From assembly GCF_004683905.1 (NCBI RefSeq), contig NZ_CP038438.1:2108001-2172000 (forward strand): a DNA stretch of 64,000 nucleotides, in the 5' to 3' direction. How positions within the stretch are numbered: position 1 is the first letter of the stretch; each line of letters begins with the position of its first letter. A program made the translations under genes and the position numbers. The notes below the pieces were generated by a model. The model worked only from the letters and a program-made list of their open reading frames with translations, had not been told where the DNA came from and searched no databases. This DNA comes from Pseudomonas fluorescens (lineage in GTDB: Bacteria; Pseudomonadota; Gammaproteobacteria; Pseudomonadales; Pseudomonadaceae). This document shows positions 18,446 to 26,736 of the stretch, piece by piece.

Positions 18446-20926
18446 TTACCAGTTATAGGTCACGTCAGCAGTCATGGTGCGGCCTTCGCCGTAGTAGCAG
18501 TCGAGGGTACCGTTGCACGCGGCCACGTATTTCTCGTCGGTGAGGTTCTGCAGATTGGCTTGCAGCTTCACGCCTTTGACATGCAGCGGCGATTTCTCCA
18601 GGTCGTAAGAGACCATGGCGTCATACACGGTGTAGGACGGAATCTGGAACGAGTCCGACTCGTAATCCGAACCGTAGCTGCTGCGCACGTAACGGGCGCC
18701 CAGGCCCATGCCGAAACCGGCGAGGGCGGTGGAAATGTCGAAGTCATAGTTGACCCACGCGGAGGCGGTCAGCGGTGGACGCATGGCCAGAGTGCGACCT
18801 TCGCGACCGTCGTTGTCCTTCTCCCACTTGGTCTGGTTACGCGACACCGCCGCCAGCACGCGCAGGTTGCGGGTGACGTTGACCTTGCCTTCCAGCTCGA
18901 TACCGCGCGAACGCACGGAGCCGCTCTGGGTGCTGAAGCCCGGGTTGTTGAGGTCGGTGGTGAGCATATTGTCCTGGTCGATCTGGTACGCCGACAGCTG
19001 AATGAAGCCGTCGATGGCCTTCGGCTCGTACTTGACGCCGACTTCGTACTGCTTGCCGGTGGTCGGTTCGAAGGCGCCGCCGCTCATGTCGGTACCGGTT
19101 TGCGGCAGGAAGGATTCGGCGTAGCTGACGTACGGCGTGATGCCGTTGTCGAACTCGTAGCCCAGGCCGGCACGCCCGGTGAACTTCTCGTCTTTCTGGT
19201 TGCTGTGGCCGCCGCTCAGCGGTTGCTTGTTGTCGGTTTCGGCGAAGTCATACCGACCGCCGAGGGTCAGGAACCACTGGTTCCAGCGCAGTTGATCCTG
19301 AGCGTACAGGCCGGTCTGGGTGATGGTGTTGTCCCATTTGTACGGCTGACGGAAATTGATCTGGCTGCCATACACCGGGTTGTACAGATCCAGACCTGGA
19401 GCGGTGCGGTCGTACAGGCCGAGGAATTTCGAATTGTAGTGGTAGTAATCCACACCCAGCAGCACGGTGTGCTCGACGTCGGCGGTGTGGAACTTGGCCT
19501 GGGCGATGTTATCGATGCCGTAGACCTTGTTGTGCTGCGACCAGTCCACCGCATAACGGCTCTGGTAGCTGCCGTCGTTGAGGCCGGTAACCGGGTTGGT
19601 CGGGAACGCATAACCGTGCAGCGGCGCCACGTACTGGTCGTTGATGTCGGCGTAACGCGCGTTCTGCTTCAGGGTCCAGACGTCGTTGAGCTCGTGAGCG
19701 ATCTCGTAACCGACGACGAACTGCTCGCGGTGGTACTTGTTCACGTCCGGCTCGCCGAGGAACAGGCTGCGGCTGATGCGCCCGGCCTGGCTGCGATGCA
19801 CTGTGCCGTTGGCCGGCAGGCCTTGGGCTTCCGGTACGTCGTGATCTTTCTGGTACTGACCGAACACGGTGATGGTGGTCTGATCGTTAGGCAGCCAGGT
19901 CAGGCTTGGCGCCAGCAGCATGCGGTTCTGGCTGGCGTAGTCGATGGCCGAGCCGCTGTCGTTGACCACACCGGTCAGGCGATAGAGGAATTCGCCTTGA
20001 TCGTCGATCGGGCCGCCGAGGTCGAAGGCACCGTACTTGCGGTCATAGCTGCCGCCACCGAGCTTCACTTCGTGCAGCGGGGTCGCGGTCGGACGCTTGC
20101 TGACCATGTTGACGATACCGCCCGGCTGGTTCTGGCCGTACAGCACCGAGGCCGGACCCTTGAGCACTTCGACGCGCTCCAGGGTGTACGGGTCGATCTG
20201 CAGCGAACCGCCGGTGCTGCCGCCGCCGTAAGGCATGTGCAGGCCGTCGAGGTACAGCGGAGTAGGGGAGAAGCCACGGGACGTCGGTTCGTCGAAGATC
20301 TTCACCCGGTCCGAGAAACCGCCGCCGGTCATGCCCGGTGTGTATTGCAGGGCCTCGGTGACCGTCTTCGAGCCGCGCATCTTGATTTCGTCTTGAGTGA
20401 CGACGTTGATGGTCTGCGGGATTTCCTTGAGCGACGAATCGGTCTTCGAACCGGTGGCGCTGCGCTTGGCGACGATCCCGTCGACCGGGCCCCAGGCCGA
20501 TTCGGCGGTGGCGGAAATGCTGGTCGGGGCCAGATCGAGGCTGGCACCGCCGGTGCTGCGCGAACGCAAGGCGACGTTGTTGCCCTCGACGCTGTAGGCG
20601 ATGTTGGTGCCTTGCAGCAGTTGCGCGATGGCGGCGGTCGGTTCCAGGTTGCCACTGACGGCGCTGCTGCGCAGGCCGCTGACTTCATCCGGGCTGTAAA
20701 GCACTTGGAGGTTGGTCTGGCGACCAAATTCCTGCAACGCGCTCCCCAGCGACTGTGCAGGAATATTGATCGCCACGGCGGCGGCCTGGGCCTGGCCGAT
20801 CATCGGCACAGTCAGGGCCATGGCGCAGAACGCGGGCAAGGTGCAACGGAAGGAGCGGCGGATCAGCAGGGCCTTGGCGAGCGGGTGGAGTCCGTGCGGT
20901 GCGGGCATTGTTCTTCTACTCTTCAA
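18446..20926 (-). CDS. fpvA: Ferripyoverdine TonB-dependent outer-membrane receptor FpvA
   Basis: An 826-residue receptor. An N-terminal signal region ending near AQA (about residue 49) is followed by an STN signalling domain (about 50-125; INIPAQSLGSAL, LQVLYSPDEV), a plug domain (about 160-280; PQTINVVTQDEI, GSKTVTEALQYTPG, LKGPASVLYGQNQPGG) and a 22-strand-type barrel ending in an aromatic residue (TYNW). The STN domain marks a transducer that signals through an anti-sigma factor to an ECF sigma factor; fpvI lies 12 kb away. It sits just downstream of pvdE, as in P. aeruginosa. Function: outer-membrane import of ferric pyoverdine. The family is certain. Its pyoverdine specificity is inferred from location and the STN domain. 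Confidence 0.95.
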   Translation of the reverse strand: MKSRRTMPAPHGLHPLAKALLIRRSFRCTLPAFCAMALTVPMIGQAQAAAVAINIPAQSLGSALQEFGRQTNLQVLYSPDEVSGLRSSAVSGNLEPTAAIAQLLQGTNIAYSVEGNNVALRSRSTGGASLDLAPTSISATAESAWGPVDGIVAKRSATGSKTDSSLKEIPQTINVVTQDEIKMRGSKTVTEALQYTPGMTGGGFSDRVKIFDEPTSRGFSPTPLYLDGLHMPYGGGSTGGSLQIDPYTLERVEVLKGPASVLYGQNQPGGIVNMVSKRPTATPLHEVKLGGGSYDRKYGAFDLGGPIDDQGEFLYRLTGVVNDSGSAIDYASQNRMLLAPSLTWLPNDQTTITVFGQYQKDHDVPEAQGLPANGTVHRSQAGRISRSLFLGEPDVNKYHREQFVVGYEIAHELNDVWTLKQNARYADINDQYVAPLHGYAFPTNPVTGLNDGSYQSRYAVDWSQHNKVYGIDNIAQAKFHTADVEHTVLLGVDYYHYNSKFLGLYDRTAPGLDLYNPVYGSQINFRQPYKWDNTITQTGLYAQDQLRWNQWFLTLGGRYDFAETDNKQPLSGGHSNQKDEKFTGRAGLGYEFDNGITPYVSYAESFLPQTGTDMSGGAFEPTTGKQYEVGVKYEPKAIDGFIQLSAYQIDQDNMLTTDLNNPGFSTQSGSVRSRGIELEGKVNVTRNLRVLAAVSRNQTKWEKDNDGREGRTLAMRPPLTASAWVNYDFDISTALAGFGMGLGARYVRSSYGSDYESDSFQIPSYTVYDAMVSYDLEKSPLHVKGVKLQANLQNLTDEKYVAACNGTLDCYYGEGRTMTADVTYNW

Positions 20927-20969
20927 AGTGTTGACTGAGAACTATTTCTATTAACTGTTAGTAAGACGT

Positions 20970-21001
20970 TGAGCCTTCCGAAAACCGGAAAGCTCAACGC
21001 A
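20970..21001. terminator. Stem-loop between pvdE and fpvA
   Basis: Arms CGTTGAGC..TTCCG and CGGAA..GCTCAACG pair around AAAA. A T-run follows only on the plus strand (CAAATTTTTT), whereas both flanking genes run on the minus strand. So it is either a terminator for stray rightward transcription or a processing or attenuation hairpin between pvdE and fpvA. Confidence 0.5.
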
Positions 21002-21024
21002 AATTTTTTACAAAATTTTCACAG

Positions 21025-22674
21025 TCAGGCGGGTTGCAGCTCAGTGACCACTTTGCCGGCGCTCATGCGCACCAGTTGGTCGGCGACATCGAAGTAACGA
21101 TCGTCGTGGGAAATGACGATGATGGTCTTGCCCAGGCGCTTCAGGTCCGGCAGCAGCTCGGTGTAGAAAATCCGCCGGAAGGTCGGGTCCTGATCGGCGG
21201 CCCACTCATCGAACACCAGCACCGGACGCTCTTCCAGCCAGGCGTTGATCAGGGCCAGACGCTTGCGCTGGCCGGTGGACAGGTCGGTGGTGGTGAACGA
21301 GCCGTCACGCACGCTGACCTTGTGCGCAATTTCCAGACGCTCCAGGTATTGGTTGGCGTCTTCCGGGATATGCGTATCGCCCTGGACCACGTCGTCGAAC
21401 AGGTAATAGTCGGCGAAAATCGTGGTGAACAACTGGCGGTAATCGTCGCGGTTGGCGGCATCGACAAGCTGCTGGTTGAGGCGGATTTCGCCTTGCTGTG
21501 GCGCGTACAGGCCCAGCAGCAACTTGATCAGCGTGGTCTTGCCGCAGCCATTTTCGCCGACGATGAAAATGATGTCGCCCTGTTCGATTTTCAGGTTCAC
21601 CGGTCCCAACCGGAACGGCTTGGCGCCTTCTACCGTCGGGAAACTGTACGAGACATCGGTCAGTTCCAGGCTGTGCACCGGGGTCTTTTGGTGGCCCTGA
21701 TCGCTGAGCAGCAGGTGCGGCTCTGGCGAGGAAAACTGCTCGGACAGATCGGCGATCCGGCGGAACGCGATTTGCGCGCGACTGACGATCGGCAGGGTGC
21801 CGATGATGTGTTCCAGCGGCCCTTTCATGTACAGCAGCACCAGCACAAAACCGCTCATCACCGCTTTGTCGGCACTCGGCCACAGCGATTGCAGGCCCAG
21901 CGCCAGACCGATCACCACGAAGAACAGCATCGAACCCAAGGTCTTGGCGACCACGAAAATGTTCACCGAACGCACCTGCGTGTCGCAGATCTTGTCGGCC
22001 GTGCCTTCGATACCCGAGACGAACATGCGATGCCGGCGCGGGCGGTGGATGCGCAGTTCCTTGGCGCCCTCGGCGACTGCGTGATAGTGCTTTTGCAACT
22101 CGTCTTCGTAGTCACGGGCCTTGAGGAAACCCTGCATACCACGCCCGCGCGCGATGTACTGAATGACCGTGCCGATCAGAATCGCCACCGCCATCATCAA
22201 GAACATCGGCCACGACAACATCGCCAGGTAGCCCATGCAACCGAGGGTCACGGTCAGGGAAATCGCCAGCGGCGCAAAGGCGAAGGCGAAGTCGCTGATG
22301 GTGTCGACGTCGTGGGTCAGCACCGGAATCAGCCGATGGCTGCGATAGCGCTCGATCTGCTCGATCGGCGCCGAGAGGACTTTCTCGCCCAGCTCTTTGC
22401 GCAATTTGGCGATGATGTGCTGGCCGACGAAATTGGTGCCGATGTCGGAAAAGATCGAGCTGGTCAGCGCCAGCAGGCACAGGCCGGCAAACACCGCGAC
22501 CATGGTGCTGGTCAGTGCGCCCTCGGTGTGCAGCACGTTGTTGATGGTCGCCAGCAGCGCGGTGACGCTCAGGCCACCGACCATGCCAAGCAGGATCGAC
22601 ACGCTGACGATCAGTCGAAAGGGTTTGAGCAGGGCGAACAATTCATTGATCACCCCGCGTGTTGGTTTGCTCAT
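21025..22674 (-). CDS. pvdE: PvdE, ABC exporter of the pyoverdine precursor
   Basis: A fused half-transporter of 549 residues from the preferred start MSKPTRG; an upstream in-frame ATG at 22776 would add 34 residues with no membrane character. The N-terminal half carries several hydrophobic spans. The C-terminal half is an ATPase with Walker A GENGCGKTT, signature LSTGQRKRLAL and Walker B VLVFDEWAADQ. It belongs to the SyrD/PvdE cyclic-peptide exporter family. PvdE moves acylated ferribactin from cytosol to periplasm, where PvdQ, PvdP, PvdO, PvdN and PvdM act. It has its own iron-starvation box 110 bases upstream and is followed by fpvA on the same strand. Confidence 0.95.
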   Translation of the reverse strand: MSKPTRGVINELFALLKPFRLIVSVSILLGMVGGLSVTALLATINNVLHTEGALTSTMVAVFAGLCLLALTSSIFSDIGTNFVGQHIIAKLRKELGEKVLSAPIEQIERYRSHRLIPVLTHDVDTISDFAFAFAPLAISLTVTLGCMGYLAMLSWPMFLMMAVAILIGTVIQYIARGRGMQGFLKARDYEDELQKHYHAVAEGAKELRIHRPRRHRMFVSGIEGTADKICDTQVRSVNIFVVAKTLGSMLFFVVIGLALGLQSLWPSADKAVMSGFVLVLLYMKGPLEHIIGTLPIVSRAQIAFRRIADLSEQFSSPEPHLLLSDQGHQKTPVHSLELTDVSYSFPTVEGAKPFRLGPVNLKIEQGDIIFIVGENGCGKTTLIKLLLGLYAPQQGEIRLNQQLVDAANRDDYRQLFTTIFADYYLFDDVVQGDTHIPEDANQYLERLEIAHKVSVRDGSFTTTDLSTGQRKRLALINAWLEERPVLVFDEWAADQDPTFRRIFYTELLPDLKRLGKTIIVISHDDRYFDVADQLVRMSAGKVVTELQPA

Positions 22675-22783
22675 GGAGGTTCCCTGCTTGAAGGAGCGGC
22701 GAACACCGGCACTGCTCGGGCGGTTCGCCTGGATGACGTAGAGGGCGGTGGGCGCGCCATGGAGGATCGCGCCCACTTTTAGA

Positions 22784-22807
22784 ACGACTGGCAGGACGGC
22801 TAATTTA
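22784..22807 (-). promoter_or_regulatory. PvdS iron-starvation box upstream of pvdE
   Basis: On the minus strand TAAAT (22807-22803), 16 bases, then CGT (22786-22784), the published PvdS recognition layout. It lies between the pvdO stop and the pvdE start, about 110 bases from the ATG, giving pvdE (and perhaps fpvA) a promoter separate from pvdMNO. Confidence 0.85.
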
Positions 22808-22821
22808 GCCGGGCGATGGCG

Positions 22822-23730
22822 TTACAGATCACGGGCGACCCGGAAGCCGATCCAGTCGCCACGGGTGTCGGTGTAGGTGGCGTTGCGGTTGCCCGAACGC
22901 GAGAACACCGGTGCCTCGCCCCAGTCGTTGCCACGGATGCGCCGCACGTCGCACTTGCCGCTTAACCAGGCACTGCCATCGCTTGGCGCGCCAACGTAGT
23001 TCTCGTTGTAGCAATCGGCGGTCCACTCATAAATATTGCCGTGCATGTCGTAGACGCCGAAGGCGTTGGCCGGGAAGCTGCCGGCCGGCGCGGTGAAGTT
23101 GTAGCCATCGGCGGCGCCATAGGTGTTGGCGTGTTTGGCGATGCTGTATTCCTTGCCTTCGTCAAACGGGAAGGGGAACGGCCCCGTGCTGCCGGCGCGG
23201 GCGGCGTATTCACGCAGCGACTCGCTGACCAGCCGGTATTGCTGGCCGGTCTTCTTCGACAGCCAGGCCACGTACGCTTCGACCTCCGGGAAATCCATGC
23301 ACACCGCCGGGTGCTTTTCGGTGTACTGCTTGCGCGGGTCGCTGCCCTGATAATCCGGGATCCCGGCCTTGCACGCGCGACCGGGGCGCGTGTCGCCGTC
23401 GGGCATCTTGTAGCCGCTGTCCTTGAGGTAGGCGTCCCACTCGCCGCGCAGAATCTGGAAACGGCTGATCGCCAGCGGTTTGGCAAACGTCACCGGGTGC
23501 AGCGGCCCTTCATCCGGCTCGCGGCCGACCTCATCCTCCGGGGTGCCCATGGTGAACGTGCCGGTGGGCAGCACGACCATTTCCGGGCAGTCCTTGCAGT
23601 CCTTGAACACCTTGCCCGGCGCAGGCGGGGTGGCGGCCTGCGCGGCACCCGGCAGCAGGCCGGCGGCGAGGGCGGTGAGCATCAGCGCCGGCAGCGCCTT
23701 CAAGGAAAATCGACGCAGTTCACTGTTCAT
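22822..23730 (-). CDS. pvdO: PvdO, periplasmic formylglycine-generating-enzyme-like pyoverdine maturation protein
   Basis: From the chosen start (MNSELRRFSL) the protein is 302 residues with a clear Sec signal peptide (hydrophobic stretch, cleavage after AQA about residue 33). An in-frame ATG at 23772 would add 14 residues before the signal and overlap pvdN, so it is less likely. The mature part is an SUMF1/FGE-fold domain: the FTMGTPEDEVGREPDE region, the VYDMHGNIYEWTADCY motif and a C-terminal RNATYTDTRGDWIGFR-type tail. In pyoverdine biogenesis PvdO is needed for the last oxidation of the chromophore (dihydropyoverdine to pyoverdine). It follows pvdN by 38 bases and belongs to a pvdM-pvdN-pvdO operon. 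Confidence 0.93.
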   Translation of the reverse strand: MNSELRRFSLKALPALMLTALAAGLLPGAAQAATPPAPGKVFKDCKDCPEMVVLPTGTFTMGTPEDEVGREPDEGPLHPVTFAKPLAISRFQILRGEWDAYLKDSGYKMPDGDTRPGRACKAGIPDYQGSDPRKQYTEKHPAVCMDFPEVEAYVAWLSKKTGQQYRLVSESLREYAARAGSTGPFPFPFDEGKEYSIAKHANTYGAADGYNFTAPAGSFPANAFGVYDMHGNIYEWTADCYNENYVGAPSDGSAWLSGKCDVRRIRGNDWGEAPVFSRSGNRNATYTDTRGDWIGFRVARDL

Positions 23731-23768
23731 TGCGAGTCTCGCTAAAAGGAAAAAGGGATCGCCCGGAT

Positions 23769-25049
23769 TCACAGGGCCTGGTCGAGCACGGCCAGCAAGC
23801 GGTCGATTTGCTCTTCGTCGTTGAGCAGCCCCGGTGCGGTGCGGATCACCGGGCCGACGTCGCGGTGCACGGCATCGGCCACCACGCGGTTGGCCATCAG
23901 GTGCGCGGCGATCTTGTCGCTGTCCTTGCCCTTGACCCGGAAGAAGGTGAAACCGGCGGACAGCTCAGGGCTCAGTGGCGTAACCAGTTCGATCTGCGGA
24001 CGCTGCTGCAGGCGTTGTTTCAGGTAACTGTTGAGCGCGTGAATACGCGCCTCGACCTCGGCCTTGCCCAGCTCAAGATGCAATTTGAACGCTTCGTCCA
24101 GCGCCCAGCGGTGCTCGAACGAGTGATAGCCGCCGGGCGTCATGGTGGTGGAAAACGCCGTGGCTTCGGAGAACGTCGGAATGATCGGGGTGACGTATCT
24201 GACCTCGGCGAAGCGACTGCAGACGATGCCGGTGCCACGCGGACCGAACATCCACTTGTGGGTGCCGGCGATGAAGAAGTCGCAGTTCATTTGCGCGAAG
24301 TTCAGGTTGTCCACGCCGAAGCCATGTACCCCATCGACCACGTAAACGATGCGGTCAGCGTCGCTGCGACCGCGGTTGTGCCGGTCGACGATGGCGCCGA
24401 TTTCACCGATGGGCAGTTTCATGCCGCTGCCCGAATGCACCCAGCACATGCCCAGCACCCGGGTTTCGGGGCGGATGGCGCCGTCGATGGCAGCAAGGAT
24501 TTCTGCCTTGCTGGCGCTGTACGAATCCTTGAACAGACGAATTTTGCGCACCCGGGTGCTGTCGCGTTCGCTACGCAGGGCGAGGATGGTGTGGGTCGCG
24601 TAGTGCTCGTGCTCGGTGGTGAGGATTTCCTGATCGGGGCGCACGTGCACGCCGCCGTAGATCGTCGCCAGACCTTCGGTGGTGCTGCCGGTCAGGGCGA
24701 TCTGTCTGGCGTCGGCTTGCAGGTAGCGTCCGGCCCAGACCCGCACGTTCTCCTCGCGCTGTTCGATCACGCCGAGGTCCCAATCCATGGCCAGGCCGGG
24801 ATTTTTGTCGAGGGCAGCGCGGTGTCGCTCAATCGCCTCGCGCACCGGTTTCGGGTGCGAGGTAATCAGGAAATTGGAGAAGTGCAGATACGCCGGATCC
24901 TGATCGAACAGCTGCTGCAACCGCGTCCACTTGTTGCCGGTCACGGGCGCGGCGTTCGCGGCACCGGCGACATTCGGCAGGCTCGCACCCAGTGGCAGAG
25001 CCGCGGCGAGAATCCCCGCCTGCTTCAAGAACTCACGACGATTGCTCAT
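23769..25049 (-). CDS. pvdN: PvdN, Tat-exported PLP enzyme modifying the pyoverdine glutamate side chain
   Basis: A 426-residue class V aminotransferase-fold protein. The N-terminus has a twin-arginine signal (SNRREFLKQAG then a hydrophobic stretch ending near AGAANA). The PLP-binding lysine is expected in AGTHKWMFGPRG. The conserved Asp pocket is near VVDGVHGFG. PvdN converts the side-chain glutamate of pyoverdine to the succinamide form in the periplasm. The start overlaps the pvdM stop by ATGA, indicating translational coupling. The length and Tat signal match known PvdN. Confidence 0.95.
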   Translation of the reverse strand: MSNRREFLKQAGILAAALPLGASLPNVAGAANAAPVTGNKWTRLQQLFDQDPAYLHFSNFLITSHPKPVREAIERHRAALDKNPGLAMDWDLGVIEQREENVRVWAGRYLQADARQIALTGSTTEGLATIYGGVHVRPDQEILTTEHEHYATHTILALRSERDSTRVRKIRLFKDSYSASKAEILAAIDGAIRPETRVLGMCWVHSGSGMKLPIGEIGAIVDRHNRGRSDADRIVYVVDGVHGFGVDNLNFAQMNCDFFIAGTHKWMFGPRGTGIVCSRFAEVRYVTPIIPTFSEATAFSTTMTPGGYHSFEHRWALDEAFKLHLELGKAEVEARIHALNSYLKQRLQQRPQIELVTPLSPELSAGFTFFRVKGKDSDKIAAHLMANRVVADAVHRDVGPVIRTAPGLLNDEEQIDRLLAVLDQAL

Positions 25050-26416
25050 GGCTGGGCAGTTCCCGGCGCAGCGGCCAGTGCCGGTTTCGCGGCTTTCTCG
25101 ACCTGATCCCAGACCCGCAGGAAGTTGCCGCCCCAGAGCTTGGCGATGTCCGCTTCGGAATAACCGCGCGAGATCAGCTCGGCGGTGACGTTACGGATTT
25201 CGCCGACGTTCTCGAAACCTTTGACGCCGCCACCTTCGTTGAAGTCGGAGCTGATGCCGACGTGGTCGATGCCGATCTTGCGCACCGCGTAATCGATGGC
25301 ATCGCCCAGATCCTTGAGGCTGGCTTTCGGTTCTTCTTCGAGGATGCCGTACAGGCGGCTGGCGTACTGGCCAAACTTCTGCTCGGACCACGCCGCAATG
25401 ATCGGGTCGCCGGGCATCAGCGCCATCGCCAGGTTCGGCAGCGGCGGCAGGTCGAAGTCCTTGCGCATCTCGTTGAGCTTGTCCTGGGTGTGCTGGGTGA
25501 GCGGACGCAGGTACTGCGAGAACGCGACGATCTGCACCACGCCGCCGCTGTTTTTGATCAGCTGCATTTCCTTGTCGCTGAGGTTGCGCGGAATGTCGAC
25601 CATCGCGCGCGGCGCCGAATGCGAGGCTACCAGCGGCGTGCGGCTCAGTTGCGCAACTTGTTCGAGGGCTTTGGTCGACATTTGCGAGACGTCGATGATC
25701 ACGCCCAGATCGTTGAGGCGCTTGACCGCTTGCTTGCCCAGCTCCGAGAGGCCGTCGAGGGCGTCCGGCGAATCATTGAGAAATGGCAGCGGCCGCGACG
25801 AATCCGCCCAGTCGTTGTTGCCGATGTAGCTGAAACCGAACATGCGCATGCCGCGCGCGGTCCACAGGTCCAGCAGGTTGAGGTCGTGGCCCAGCGGATA
25901 GGCGTTGAGCATGCTGATGAAAATCGCGAATTTGCCTTCGCCGTGCAGGCGCCGGAAGTCGTCGGGGGTGTAGGCGATGGCCACCTGATTGGGGTAGTCG
26001 CGAACCATCCCGGAGATGATCTTGAAGCGGATTTCCTGCTGATTGCGCGCCTCGTCGACGAAGCCAGGGGTCGGCTTGTGCGGGGCGTTGGGGCCGTTCC
26101 ACATTTCCGGCCAGCCGAAGATGGTCAGCGCGGCGCCGGACAGGCGCCCGCGGTTGGCCTTGGCGAGGTCGAACTGGCCGTCGCCGTCCTTGTCGGCTTC
26201 GTGGCCATCGGTGCCGAAATTTTGCATCAGGCTGACATGGCTGTCGAAAGAGAGCATGCGTTCGTGCAGCTCATCGGCCTGCTTCATGACTTTGGCCGGG
26301 TAGCCGAGGTCGTCCTTGAACCAGTGATGCCACACGGCAAAGCCTGCGCCGGCGCTGATCGCCAGGGCCAACGGCAGGCCGATGAATAGAGCCTTTTTCG
26401 AACGTGGTTTTGTCAT
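25046..26416 (-). CDS. pvdM: PvdM, periplasmic M19-dipeptidase-like pyoverdine maturation protein
   Basis: From the ATG at 26416 (MTKPRSKKALF) the protein is 456 residues, with a basic N-terminus and one hydrophobic segment (about residues 7-26) acting as signal or anchor. ATGs at 26422 and 26440 are in frame and possible. The body is a membrane-dipeptidase (M19) fold: FDSHVSLMQNFGTDGH near the N-terminus, IDVSQMSTKAL, VASHSAPRAM and HVGISSDFNEGGG. In fluorescent pseudomonads PvdM is required for ferribactin oxidation by PvdP in the periplasm. It is the first gene of pvdM-pvdN-pvdO, with an iron-starvation box 62 bases upstream, back-to-back with pvdP. Confidence 0.94.
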   Translation of the reverse strand: MTKPRSKKALFIGLPLALAISAGAGFAVWHHWFKDDLGYPAKVMKQADELHERMLSFDSHVSLMQNFGTDGHEADKDGDGQFDLAKANRGRLSGAALTIFGWPEMWNGPNAPHKPTPGFVDEARNQQEIRFKIISGMVRDYPNQVAIAYTPDDFRRLHGEGKFAIFISMLNAYPLGHDLNLLDLWTARGMRMFGFSYIGNNDWADSSRPLPFLNDSPDALDGLSELGKQAVKRLNDLGVIIDVSQMSTKALEQVAQLSRTPLVASHSAPRAMVDIPRNLSDKEMQLIKNSGGVVQIVAFSQYLRPLTQHTQDKLNEMRKDFDLPPLPNLAMALMPGDPIIAAWSEQKFGQYASRLYGILEEEPKASLKDLGDAIDYAVRKIGIDHVGISSDFNEGGGVKGFENVGEIRNVTAELISRGYSEADIAKLWGGNFLRVWDQVEKAAKPALAAAPGTAQP

Positions 26417-26478
26417 TGCCATCTCAGTCAGGTTCGCCATCGAGGTGCAGGCGCGGGGGCCTTCGCTATCTGGGAAGA

Positions 26479-26502
26479 ACGAGTGGTTGGCGGCAAAATT
26501 TA
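26479..26502 (-). promoter_or_regulatory. PvdS iron-starvation box upstream of pvdM
   Basis: Minus strand TAAAT (26502-26498), 16 bases, CGT (26481-26479). It drives the pvdMNO operon and is divergent from the pvdP box 166 bases away. Confidence 0.88.
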
Positions 26503-26513
26503 AGCCTGACACT

Positions 26514-26645
26514 GTGGCGAGGGGATTTATCCCCGATCGAGGGCGAAGCGCTCGCAAGGCCTGCGAGCGCCGTCCCTTCTGGTGTCGCCGCCAGCGTCGG
26601 ATGGGAGTTGCTTCGCAACTCATCGGGGATGAATCCCCTCGCCAC
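26514..26645. repeat. Inverted-repeat element between the divergent pvdM and pvdP promoters
   Basis: Arms 26514-26537 (starting GTGGCGAGGGGAT, ending CCCCGAT) and 26622-26645 (ATCGGGGAT to CCCTCGCCAC) are near-perfect reverse complements. The interior carries smaller palindromes (GGCGCTCGCAGG-type and GTTGCTTCGCAAC). This resembles a mobile REPIN-like doublet and fills almost the whole space between the two iron-starvation boxes. Confidence 0.8.
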
Positions 26646-26667
26646 GGGTCATCATCGCCGGGCACGT

Positions 26668-26691
26668 TAAATTTGCCGGGGCAACAAACGT
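26668..26691 (+). promoter_or_regulatory. PvdS iron-starvation box upstream of pvdP
   Basis: TAAAT (26668-26672), 16 bases, CGT (26689-26691), 45 bases before the pvdP ATG. Confidence 0.88.
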
Positions 26692-26736
26692 TCTAGCTTG
26701 GATAAAGCCTGCTTCATGGCTGACACAGGTAGGGCA

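Noticed and set aside
18560..20938. Long plus-strand frame opposite fpvA (and similar ones opposite mgtA, tpsA and the second TonB receptor)
   Set aside because: Antisense shadows of well-identified genes with no motifs of their own.
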